The translations under genes were made by a program, and so were the position numbers. From contig JAFRRD010000003.1 of assembly GCA_017428265.1 (NCBI GenBank), forward strand, positions 1 to 32,807: a stretch of 32,807 bases of DNA, in the 5' to 3' direction. Origin of the DNA: Lachnospiraceae bacterium. Lineage in GTDB: Bacteria; Bacillota; Clostridia; Lachnospirales; Lachnospiraceae. Every line of letters starts with the position of its first letter. The stretch's first letter is position 1. Positions 15,949-23,394 of the stretch are shown piece by piece. The notes beneath the pieces are model-generated. The model was not told where the DNA came from and searched no databases. It was given only the letters and a program-made list of their open reading frames with translations.

Positions 15949-16620
15949 TCAGGTCATCTGCATCTGCATAAGGGCGGGCGCCACGACGAGCAGAAGCGTC
16001 AGGGCAAATAACATCAAGATCGGGATGAGCAGCAGGGTCCCCGCCTGTTCCCCGCGCTTTTTGACCCGCAGCAGGTCGCCGGAAAGCGCATTCATCGCTT
16101 CCTGTTCCAGCGCCTGGAACAGTTCCCGGTTGCCCTGCTGGACATAGGTCTCCAGAAGGCTCCCCAGCCGCAGGTACTCCGGCGCGGCGCAGCGCCTGCC
16201 GAAATCCGCATAAGCGCGGTCCTCAAACACGCCGCCCATGATCTGCCGCCTGGTGATCTCCATCTCTTCGTAAACGAGTTTCTCCGGGCCGCCGGCTTCG
16301 CGGTCCTCCCGGTAGTCGCGCACGGTCCTCTCCCAGCTGCTGCGCAGGGAAAGCCCCGCCGTCATATATAAGCCCAGCCGCGTTACCATGCCGGCATAGT
16401 CGGCCTGGAGCGCGCGCAGGCGTTTTTCCTTCTGCTGTTTCTCCTGCTGCACGGGCAGGTAGAGGAGCGCGGCGCCGGCGGCTCCTCCGAGAAGAAGGAG
16501 GACCAGGCCGCTCTGCATCTCGCCGCCCGCAAGGGATATCCCCAGGCCGGCCAGGCCGAATATCCAGCAGATGACCGCGCCGCTCTTCGCGCGGCGCCGG
16601 CGCTTTTCAGCCTCCGTCAT
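15949..16620 (-). CDS. tadC: TadC-like inner-membrane platform protein
   Basis: 223 aa. The ATG at 16620 is preferred because GGAG lies 8 nt before it. Type II secretion F-family architecture: two N-terminal membrane helices (about 20-58), then a cytoplasmic helical domain with YAGMVTRLGLYMTAGLSLRSSWERTV. A C-terminal pair of hydrophobic helices follows (TLLLIPILMLFALTLLLVVAPAL). It works with TadB as the membrane platform for the TadA motor. It overlaps the tadB stop by 14 nt. Confidence 0.88.
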   Translation of the reverse strand: MTEAEKRRRRAKSGAVICWIFGLAGLGISLAGGEMQSGLVLLLLGGAAGAALLYLPVQQEKQQKEKRLRALQADYAGMVTRLGLYMTAGLSLRSSWERTVRDYREDREAGGPEKLVYEEMEITRRQIMGGVFEDRAYADFGRRCAAPEYLRLGSLLETYVQQGNRELFQALEQEAMNALSGDLLRVKKRGEQAGTLLLIPILMLFALTLLLVVAPALMQMQMT

Positions 16621-17419
16621 AGCATTTCTCCAGCATCCGGTCACCGACCAGCACGGCCAGCAGGTAAAAGGGCAGCGCCGCTGCCATGAGGATGCGGCCG
16701 CCCCCGCTGTAGAGTCCCGCCGTAAGGTCCGGCGAGGTCAGGTTCAGGTAGAGCAGGATCCCCGCCGGCACGAGGCACATGATGTGATATTCGAGTTTCT
16801 GCCCGGCAAGGGCCGCCTCGGTTTCCTCACGGACCATCCGCCGCGCCTCCATGGCCGAGGCCATGCGCTTTAAGACCGGCAGATAGTTGCCGCCGAGGCG
16901 TTTCGCGACCGCGATCACGCGGGCAAGTTCCGCCGTGTCCGCAAGGCCGCTCCGCGCCGCAAAGTCCCGCAGCATCATTTCCGGCGGCGTCTGGAGGCTG
17001 AGCAGGCGCAGCATTTCCCGCGCTTCGCACGCCATCATCGAATCGGCGCCGTGCATCGTCTCCGTCTCCTTCGCCGCCTCGCGCATGGCATTTTCCAGGG
17101 CAAAGCCCGTCCGGAGAAAGCCGGTCACCGAGATCAGCCAGTCCTTCAGCTGCTCCGTGAGGATCCGCTTCTGCCGCCGCGCATACTTGTGCGCCGCGAC
17201 TCTTGCGAGGACATACGCCCCGGGAAGGGCCGGAACCAGGGCCGCCGTCCCCCGGTAAAAGAGAAAACCGATGGCATATCCGGCCGCCGCACCGCCCGCT
17301 GCCGCCCCCAGGACCTTGCCTGCGGGCAGGCGGAAGGGCGGATAGCTTTCCTTTGGAAAGACCTTAGCGAAGGCACGGCGGATCAAGCCTCCCGCCCTCG
17401 GAAAAATGCGGCGGCACAC
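16607..17419 (-). CDS. tadB: TadB-like inner-membrane platform protein
   Basis: About 270 aa from a GTG at 17419, chosen because GGGAGG stands 9 nt upstream. Alternatives are TTG at 17530 (307 aa, long overlap with tadA) and TTG at 17386. Two membrane segments lie near the N-terminus (VLGAAAGGAAAGYAIGFLFY, ALVPALPGAYVLA). A T2SF domain follows (WLISVTGFLRTGFALENAMREA ... ARVIAVAKRLGGNYLPVLKRMA), then two C-terminal hydrophobic helices. Partner of TadC. The overlap with tadA points to translational coupling. Confidence 0.85.
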   Translation of the reverse strand: MCRRIFPRAGGLIRRAFAKVFPKESYPPFRLPAGKVLGAAAGGAAAGYAIGFLFYRGTAALVPALPGAYVLARVAAHKYARRQKRILTEQLKDWLISVTGFLRTGFALENAMREAAKETETMHGADSMMACEAREMLRLLSLQTPPEMMLRDFAARSGLADTAELARVIAVAKRLGGNYLPVLKRMASAMEARRMVREETEAALAGQKLEYHIMCLVPAGILLYLNLTSPDLTAGLYSGGGRILMAAALPFYLLAVLVGDRMLEKCYDGG

Positions 17420-18596
17420 CGCAGGCGGCCTCCCATTTTGTGCATCGTTCCGGCTGGGCGCCGGTCCAGACAAGGCCGCGTCCGCGCTGATGGGCAAAGA
17501 GCGCCCGGCAGCCCGTTTCTCCGTGTTCAAGCCGTTTCACCTCCTCGATCGCCAGCACGCGGCGCATTCCGTCATCCGTGCGGCCCAGATGCACGATCAG
17601 GTCGATCGCCGACGCGATCTGCCCCCGCACGGCGGCGAGCGGCAGTTCGCCGCCCATCAGAGCCATCGTTTCCAGGCGGCTCAGCATGTCGGCTGCACTG
17701 TTCGCATGTCCGGTAGACAGGGAGCCGTCATGTCCCGTATTCATCGCCTGCAGCATGTCGAGCGCCTCAGCGCCGCGCACTTCGCCCACGATGATCCGCG
17801 TCGGCCGCATGCGGAGCGCCGTCCGGATAAGGTCCCGGATCGAGATGCGCCCGGAGCCTTCGAGGTTCTCGTCGCGCGTCTCCAGACGGACCAGGTTCGG
17901 CAGGCCCTGCAGCTGCAGTTCCAGCGAATCCTCGATCGTGATCACCCGTTCGTCCGCCGGGATGAATTCCGACAGTGCGTTCAGGAAGGTCGTCTTGCCC
18001 GAGCCGGTCCCGCCGCTGATGAAAATGTTGCAGCCGGTCCGCACCGCACTCCTCAGGAACGCAGCCGCCTCCGGGCTGACCGAGCCCTGCGCGGTCATTT
18101 TTGCCATGGTCAGCGGGCTGCGGTAAAATTTCCGGATCGTCATCACCGGGCCATCCGGTGCGGCCGGCGGCAGGACGATATTGACGCGCGAGCCGTCGGG
18201 CAGGCGCAGATCCGCGATCGGCGTGGTCGTATTGACCAGGCGGTTCACGCTCGCCGCCATCAGCTGGATCACTTCCTCCAGCGTTTCGCGGTCGTCAAAG
18301 CCGCGGTCCCAGCGGATGATGCGGTTGCCCTTTTCGAGCCAGATCCCCGTCAGGCCGTTCACCATGATCTCGGTCACGGTCTCGTCGTCCAGGGCTTTCT
18401 GCAGGATGTCCATGCCGCGGAACGAGTCGAACAGTTCCTTCCGGCACAGCGTTTTTTCTTCTATGCTCAGCCGCCTCGTGCGCCCGTAGGCGGTCAGTTC
18501 CTCGTCGATGCGGGCAAGAAGCGCCTCATCCGGTACCTCGCCTCCCGCAAATGACGCCGCGACCGCAAGGCGCAGCGGCTTTAGTTCCTCTCTCAC
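17364..18596 (-). CDS. tadA: Pilus assembly ATPase TadA/CpaF
   Basis: 410 aa from a GTG at 18596 that overlaps the tadZ stop (GTGA) and has GGGAGG upstream. VirB11/CpaF-type secretion ATPase that powers pilus assembly. The N-terminal domain holds VTEIMVNGLTGIWLEKGNRI. Walker A is GGTGSGKTT (195-203), the Asp box is VITIEDSLELQL (218-229) and Walker B is RIIVGEVRGAEALDML (267-282). The His box is MNTGHDGSLSTGHANS (285-300). The C-terminal stretch LFAHQRGRGLVWTGAQPERCTKWEAACG fits the CpaF end. All motifs are intact. Confidence 0.95.
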   Translation of the reverse strand: MREELKPLRLAVAASFAGGEVPDEALLARIDEELTAYGRTRRLSIEEKTLCRKELFDSFRGMDILQKALDDETVTEIMVNGLTGIWLEKGNRIIRWDRGFDDRETLEEVIQLMAASVNRLVNTTTPIADLRLPDGSRVNIVLPPAAPDGPVMTIRKFYRSPLTMAKMTAQGSVSPEAAAFLRSAVRTGCNIFISGGTGSGKTTFLNALSEFIPADERVITIEDSLELQLQGLPNLVRLETRDENLEGSGRISIRDLIRTALRMRPTRIIVGEVRGAEALDMLQAMNTGHDGSLSTGHANSAADMLSRLETMALMGGELPLAAVRGQIASAIDLIVHLGRTDDGMRRVLAIEEVKRLEHGETGCRALFAHQRGRGLVWTGAQPERCTKWEAACGVPPHFSEGGRLDPPCLR

Positions 18597-19564
18597 GCTT
18601 CCTCCCGGACGAGGCGCCGCAGCGTCCGCCCCCACTGGGTATAGAGAAGCTGGCGGTAGTCCATCAGTTCGCTGACTTCCTCTGTCTCGGGAAAGCTAAA
18701 GCGCAGGGTCTTTTCGAGCAGGTCCTCCCGGCCTTCCCGCTCAAGCCGCGCGCAGAAAGCCCTCTCCCTGTGCAGTGCGATCCCGCCGGACTTTACCGGC
18801 ATGAAAATGCGGTCGGCCGCCTCCAGCAGCCAGACTTCGTCCGCCGCACCGTCGCCGGCATCGATCACGATGTGCCGGTAGCGGCCGCTTGCGCGGACCG
18901 CCAGGATGAGCGCCGTCCAGTCCTCTTCCGAGGCGCTCCGCAGGTCCTCCGGCTCCGCCGCGGGGCAGATCCAGACAAGATTGCCCTCGCGCTCCTCCGT
19001 TTCCGACAGGTGTGCCGCAGGGTCGCCCTTCACTTTTGCATAATAGAGAAGTTCCGCCAGGGTCCCCTCCCGCTCGCGCGGCAGAAGGGCCGGCAGCACC
19101 GAATAGCGCTCGGTGCACAGAAGAAGCGTCGGTTCCTTTTCGGCGAGGATCATCCCAAGCAGCACGGCAGCCGCCGTGGCCCCGGCACCGCGAACCGGCG
19201 AATACACCGCAAGTACGTCCGCCCGCGCGGGCTGCCCGTCCGCATCCGCCTCCTGCCCGATCATCCCCATGATCTGCGCGATCTGCCGCGAAGCCGGCCG
19301 GTAGCGGTACATCGCCCGCTCATCGCCCTGCCTCTCTTCTTCCGTGAAATACATCACGGGGCAGGCCGGCTCAAACTCGGCCGCCGCCTCCTCCGGGACG
19401 ATCGCCAGCTCCGCCCGGTGCTCCGCGAGGTACCGCCGCACTTCATCCGTGTGCGCAAACAGCTGCACGTTAAGGCGCGGCTGCGCCTTCTCCCGCAGCC
19501 AGCGGGCAAAGCGCTGCAGCCATTCTTTTTCCTTTCCGCAGATCACGACGGTCGTTTCCTTCAT
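18593..19564 (-). CDS. tadZ: TadZ/CpaE-like localisation ATPase with degenerate P-loop
   Basis: 323 aa. The ATG at 19564 is chosen because GGGAGG lies before it. Residues 1-105 are a receiver-like domain (VVICGKEKEWLQRFARWL, ELAIVPEE, VMYFTEEE). Residues 116-323 are a ParA/MinD-like domain (VLAVYSPVRGAGATAAAVLLG, HIVIDAGDGAADEVWLLEAADRIFMPV). The deviant Walker A normally reads KGGxGKT/S; here it is VRGAGAT with no lysine, so ATP hydrolysis may be lost. Family members position the Tad machine in the cell. First gene of the operon. Confidence 0.85.
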   Translation of the reverse strand: MKETTVVICGKEKEWLQRFARWLREKAQPRLNVQLFAHTDEVRRYLAEHRAELAIVPEEAAAEFEPACPVMYFTEEERQGDERAMYRYRPASRQIAQIMGMIGQEADADGQPARADVLAVYSPVRGAGATAAAVLLGMILAEKEPTLLLCTERYSVLPALLPREREGTLAELLYYAKVKGDPAAHLSETEEREGNLVWICPAAEPEDLRSASEEDWTALILAVRASGRYRHIVIDAGDGAADEVWLLEAADRIFMPVKSGGIALHRERAFCARLEREGREDLLEKTLRFSFPETEEVSELMDYRQLLYTQWGRTLRRLVREEA

Positions 19565-19603
19565 CGCAGCCTCCCGTTTTGAGACGATTTGAGACAATAA
19601 ATA

Positions 19604-19629
19604 GCAAGGGTTCACAAATTACCCCTTGC
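19604..19629 (-). promoter_or_regulatory. Inverted repeat in tad operon leader
   Basis: GCAAGGG (19604-19610) and CCCTTGC (19623-19629) with a 12-nt loop, in the predicted 5' leader of tadZ. On the minus strand it is followed by TATTTATTG, so it could be a weak attenuator or a regulator binding site. Confidence 0.45.
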
Positions 19630-19657
19630 TTATGATCTCCCCTTGTGATGTACTTCG

Positions 19658-19686
19658 ATTATCGGCCTTTACCGCCCGCCGGTCAA
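19658..19686 (-). promoter_or_regulatory. tad operon promoter
   Basis: Minus-strand TTGACC (19681-19686), 17 nt, GATAAT (19658-19663), about 95 nt before tadZ. It is divergent from the asnA promoter. Confidence 0.65.
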
Positions 19687-19768
19687 GGAACAGGGCACCT
19701 GAAAAGGCAACAGTTTGCACGCATCCGTTGCATGTTTTCTCATATTCCGTTCCGGAAACAAGGAATGC

Positions 19769-19815
19769 TTGCAAAAGAAGCCATTTAACGCTATTATCTG
19801 TTTTAATACGTTAAA
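19769..19815 (+). promoter_or_regulatory. asnA promoter with overlapping inverted repeat
   Basis: TTGCAA (19769-19774), 17 nt, TATTAT (19792-19797). Arms TTTAACG (19784-19790) and CGTTAAA (19809-19815) flank the -10 and likely start point, a possible operator. There is no T-box consensus in the short leader. Confidence 0.65.
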
Positions 19816-19856
19816 GCGCTGAACCAGACCGTTTCCGGTCCCGAAAGGAGGGCTTC

Positions 19857-20867
19857 ATGTCTCATCTGATCCTGCCGCCCGGCTATAAACCGATCCTTTA
19901 TCCCATGGAGACACAGCGGGCGATCAAGAAGATCAAAGATTATTTTCAGGATGAACTGGCTTATCATCTGAAGTTAAGGCGCGTTTCGGCACCGCTTCTC
20001 GTCCTGCCCGGATCGGGACTGAACGACAACCTGAACGGAACCGAACGGCGCGTTTCCTTCACGCTGAAGGATATGAATGAACAGACCGCCGAGATCGTCC
20101 AGTCCCTGGCCAAATGGAAACGCTACGCCCTCGGCAAGTACGGGATCGAAGCCGGCCGCGGTCTGTATACGGACATGAATGCGATCCGCCGGGATGAAGA
20201 GCTGGATAATCTGCATTCCGTCTACGTCGACCAGTGGGACTGGGAAAAGACCATCACCCGCGAAGAACGCACCCGTGAATATCTGCATCAGACGGTCGTG
20301 ACGATCTATCATGCGATCCGCAATCTCAGCGACTACGTCAACCGCTGCTATGAAGAGTTGCGCAACGAGATCCCGAACGAGATTTTTTTCATTACCGCCC
20401 GCGAACTGGAAGAACACTGGCCCGAGCTCTCCCCGAAAGAACGTGAGAACCGGATCTGCCGCGAGAAGAAAGCCGTCTTTCTCGAAGGGATCGGCGGTCC
20501 TCTCGCTTCGGGCCGGCCGCACGACGGCCGCTCGCCGGACTACGACGACTGGGAACTGAATGGTGACATCCTGCTCTGGAATGAACTGCTGGGATGCGCA
20601 TTTGAGATCAGTTCCATGGGGATCCGGGTCGACGCTGCTTCCATGGACCGGCAGCTTGCCGCCTCCGGCTGTGATGACAGGAGAACTCTCCCCTTCCATC
20701 AGGCTGTCCTGAACGATGAACTGCCGCTCTCTGTCGGCGGCGGAATCGGCCAGAGCCGGCTGTGCATGTATTTTCTGAAAAAGGCGCACATCGGCGAGGT
20801 GCAGGCCTCCGTCTGGCCGGACGGCATGATCCGCGCCTGCCGGGACGCCGGCATAGAGCTTCTGTAA
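19857..20867 (+). CDS. asnA: Aspartate--ammonia ligase (asparagine synthetase A)
   Basis: 336 aa, the normal AsnA length. Makes asparagine from aspartate, ammonia and ATP with a fold related to class II aspartyl-tRNA synthetases. Hallmarks: RRVSAPLLVLPGSGLNDNLNGTERRVSF (41-68), QSLAKWKRYAL, GLYTDMNAIRRDE, HSVYVDQWDWEK. Near the end are FEISSMGIRVD and the class II motif 3 equivalent LPLSVGGGIGQSRLCMYFL. SD AAAGGAGG is 5-6 nt before the ATG. A small hairpin (GACC gtttc CGGTC) lies just upstream of the SD. Monocistronic or read on into glgB. Confidence 0.97.
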   Translation: MSHLILPPGYKPILYPMETQRAIKKIKDYFQDELAYHLKLRRVSAPLLVLPGSGLNDNLNGTERRVSFTLKDMNEQTAEIVQSLAKWKRYALGKYGIEAGRGLYTDMNAIRRDEELDNLHSVYVDQWDWEKTITREERTREYLHQTVVTIYHAIRNLSDYVNRCYEELRNEIPNEIFFITARELEEHWPELSPKERENRICREKKAVFLEGIGGPLASGRPHDGRSPDYDDWELNGDILLWNELLGCAFEISSMGIRVDAASMDRQLAASGCDDRRTLPFHQAVLNDELPLSVGGGIGQSRLCMYFLKKAHIGEVQASVWPDGMIRACRDAGIELL

Positions 20868-20880
20868 ATACTTTTCGCTC

Positions 20881-20909
20881 TTTACCTTCCGTCTTTTTTT
20901 TGCTATACT
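20881..20909 (+). promoter_or_regulatory. glgB promoter
   Basis: TTTACC (20881-20886), 17 nt, TATACT (20904-20909). The start point would be about 15 nt before the AAAGGAGA SD. Confidence 0.6.
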
Positions 20910-20930
20910 GTTTTCAGCAAAGGAGACGCT

Positions 20931-22796
20931 ATGTTTTCCGATCTTGACAATTATTTATTTATAAAGGGCACACATTACGAGCTCTATGAAAAAATGGGCG
21001 CGCACCCGCTTCCGGGCGGGGGCTTTCACGTGGCCGTGTGGGCGCCGCACGCCGATTCCGTAACGCTCCTGTATGACGGCAACGACTGGAACCCCGACGC
21101 GACCCCGCTGCCGCGCACCGAAGGCACCGATGTGTTCGAAGCCGACATCCCGAATGCCCGCGAGGGCCAGTGCTACAAGTTCCAGATCAAAACGCGCGAC
21201 GGCCGCTACCTGAAGAAGGCCGACCCCTACGCCTTCAGCGCGGAATGCCGGCCCGGGACCGCTTCCCGTTTCTATGCGCCGCACTATGAATTCACGGATG
21301 ACGAGTGGATGGACCGCCGCGCCGCCTCTGACCCGACGCACGAGGCGATGAGCATTTACGAATGCCATCCCGCCTCCTGGATGCGCCACTGGGAGACCGA
21401 CGACGAGGGCTTCTACAACTTCTCCGAACTGGCAGACCGCCTCGTCAAATACGTGAAGGACATGGGCTATACCCATATCGAGCTGATCGGCCTTGCGGAG
21501 TATCCCTTCGACGCCTCCTGGGGCTACCAGGTGACCGGCTACTATGCACCGACCGCCCGACTCGGTTCTCCCGATGACTGCAAGCGTTTCATCGACGCCT
21601 GCCATAACCGCGGCATCGGCGTCATCATGGACTGGGTGCCGGCGCATTTCCCGCGCGACGATTTCGGCCTGGCCGATTTCGACGGTGAGCCGCTCTACGA
21701 GCATCCGGATCCCCGCCTCGGCGAGCATCCCGACTGGGGCACGAAGATCTTCAACTACGGCTATCCGGCCGTGTCCAATTTCCTGATCGCGAACGCGCTC
21801 TACTGGCTCCGCGAATACCACATCGACGGGCTGCGCGTGGACGCCGTGGCCTCCATGCTCTACCTCGACTACGGCAGGAAGGACGGCGAGTGGGTCGCGA
21901 ACCGCTACGGCGGCAATGAAAACCTGGAGGCGATCGAATTCTTCCGGCACTTAAACAGCGTCATCCACGGGGGCTTTCCGGGCGTTGTGACGATCGCGGA
22001 GGAAAGCACCGCCTGGCCGAAGGTGACCGCCGCGCCCGAAGACGGCGGCCTCGGCTTTACCTTCAAGTGGAACATGGGCTGGATGCACGATTTCCTCGGC
22101 TACATGAAGCAGGATCCGCTTTTCCGCAAATTTCACCACAATGAAATGACCTTCGCGATGAGCTACGCGGACGCCGAGAACTTCATCCTGCCGCTCTCCC
22201 ACGACGAGGTGGTGCATCTCAAATGCTCGCTCTTCGAGAAGATGCCGGGCTATGAGAATGACAAGTACAAGAACCTCAAATGCGCCTACGCCTTCATGTT
22301 CGGGCACCCCGGCAAGAAGCTCCTCTTCATGGGGCAGGAGTTCGGCCAGCGCCGCGAATGGTGCGAGGGCCGCGAGCTTGACTGGTTCATTCTCGAGGAC
22401 GAGAGGAACCGGGACCTGAAGAAATTCGTGCGCGGCCTGCTGCATCTGTACCGCCGCATGCCGGCGCTCTGGCAGGAAGACAAGGGCTTTGCCGGCTTCA
22501 AATGGATGGGCGTGGACGACGGCGCGCGGAGCATTTTCAGCTTCGCCCGCTACAGCCATGACCGCCGCCACCCGCTGGTCTTCACCGTGAACTTCACGCC
22601 GATGGAGCGCAGCGATTACCGCCTGGGCGTGCCGGCCAAGGGACACTACGAACTCGTCCTCGACGAAACGCGCGGCCTGATCCCGCAGAAGGAACGCCCC
22701 GTTTTCACCACCGAGGACATTTCCGCAGACAACCAGTACCAGTCGATCGCCTATGATCTGCCCGCTTACGGCATCGCCGTTTTTCGCAGAAAATAA
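20931..22796 (+). CDS. glgB: 1,4-alpha-glucan branching enzyme
   Basis: 621 aa. Forms alpha-1,6 branches in glycogen. The N-terminal CBM48-like domain (about 1-120) includes GAHPLPGGGFHVAVWAPHADSVTL. The GH13 (beta/alpha)8 barrel then carries SIYECHPASW and HIELIGLAEYPFDASWGYQVTGYYAPTARLG. The catalytic residues are all present: nucleophile Asp304 (GLRVDAV), acid/base Glu357 (TIAEES) and Asp425 (PLSHDEVVH). LFMGQEFGQRREW and the C-terminal all-beta domain complete the protein. No other glycogen genes are next to it, so it is a detached member of the pathway. AAAGGAGA precedes the ATG. Confidence 0.96.
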   Translation: MFSDLDNYLFIKGTHYELYEKMGAHPLPGGGFHVAVWAPHADSVTLLYDGNDWNPDATPLPRTEGTDVFEADIPNAREGQCYKFQIKTRDGRYLKKADPYAFSAECRPGTASRFYAPHYEFTDDEWMDRRAASDPTHEAMSIYECHPASWMRHWETDDEGFYNFSELADRLVKYVKDMGYTHIELIGLAEYPFDASWGYQVTGYYAPTARLGSPDDCKRFIDACHNRGIGVIMDWVPAHFPRDDFGLADFDGEPLYEHPDPRLGEHPDWGTKIFNYGYPAVSNFLIANALYWLREYHIDGLRVDAVASMLYLDYGRKDGEWVANRYGGNENLEAIEFFRHLNSVIHGGFPGVVTIAEESTAWPKVTAAPEDGGLGFTFKWNMGWMHDFLGYMKQDPLFRKFHHNEMTFAMSYADAENFILPLSHDEVVHLKCSLFEKMPGYENDKYKNLKCAYAFMFGHPGKKLLFMGQEFGQRREWCEGRELDWFILEDERNRDLKKFVRGLLHLYRRMPALWQEDKGFAGFKWMGVDDGARSIFSFARYSHDRRHPLVFTVNFTPMERSDYRLGVPAKGHYELVLDETRGLIPQKERPVFTTEDISADNQYQSIAYDLPAYGIAVFRRK

Positions 22797-22832
22797 CGCG
22801 CCCGCGCAGCACTTCACCTCCGGGAGGACATT

Positions 22833-23255
22833 ATGGAATTTATATTCGTCATCATCGTGATCATCGCCGTCGTTGTCAAAAACATCGGCAAAATAAGCAA
22901 AAGTTCATCATCTTCCTCTGCGGACCGCGCGCCGCAGGCCTCTTCCCAGACCTACCGCTACGCGGCGCAGAACCGCCAGACGGCAACCCGCTACAGCGGG
23001 TCTTCGAACGCGGGAAGCTTCGGCCGCTCGTCCTACACGAAACTTGGATCCGCCAATGTCAATACGCGGGACGGCCGGGTGTACGCGTCGATCGACTTTG
23101 ACAACACCCACTATCATGCGGAAGGTTTCGACTTCGACTGCTGCATCAGTTTCAAGGGTCTGCCGCCGGGAACGGACGAGCTGGCCGTGCTGATCGCGTC
23201 CAACAACCGCCACGAGCGCGAACTGGCGAAGCTCCTGAAGGAACGCCAGGCGTAA
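22833..23255 (+). CDS. Small membrane-anchored protein of unknown function
   Basis: 140 aa. Residues 2-16 are strongly hydrophobic (EFIFVIIVIIAVVVK) and would anchor the protein. Residues 20-75 are a Ser/Ala/Gln/Tyr-rich low-complexity linker. Residues 76-140 look folded (YTKLGSANVNTRDGRVYASIDF, then a FDFDCCISFKGLPPGTDELAVLIA segment) and end in a charged helix. SD GGGAGGA precedes the ATG, 36 nt after glgB, so it is probably cotranscribed. Not recognised. Confidence 0.75.
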   Translation: MEFIFVIIVIIAVVVKNIGKISKSSSSSSADRAPQASSQTYRYAAQNRQTATRYSGSSNAGSFGRSSYTKLGSANVNTRDGRVYASIDFDNTHYHAEGFDFDCCISFKGLPPGTDELAVLIASNNRHERELAKLLKERQA

Positions 23256-23300
23256 CGCTTCGCCGTTTATCGTGCCGCCGGAACACTTCCGCTGCACGCA

Positions 23301-23333
23301 AAAAGACCGCAGGTCCGCGACCTGCGGTCTTTT
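23301..23333 (+). terminator. Strong hairpin terminator, likely bidirectional
   Basis: AAAAGACCGCAGG / CCTGCGGTCTTTT with a 7-nt loop. The T-run on both strands suits the convergent glgB/140-aa unit and the ggt gene. Confidence 0.9.
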
Positions 23334-23340
23334 GTTGTCT

Positions 23341-23378
23341 GTCATCCTGAGGCGGCCGGAGGCCGACGAAGGATCTTC
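23341..23378. repeat. Possible dispersed GTCATCCTGAG...GAAGGATC element
   Basis: The sequence begins GTCATCCTGAGGCGGCCGGA and ends GACGAAGGATCTT between two convergent genes. I recall similar elements, GTCATCCTGAG followed by GAAGGATC, as multicopy intergenic repeats in many bacteria. Only one copy is visible here, so the call rests on memory. Confidence 0.4.
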
Positions 23379-23394
23379 TCTTTTCTTCTCGTCC

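Noticed and set aside
19798-19856. T-box or other riboswitch upstream of asnA
   Set aside because: Leader is about 50 nt with one small hairpin and no T-box consensus.
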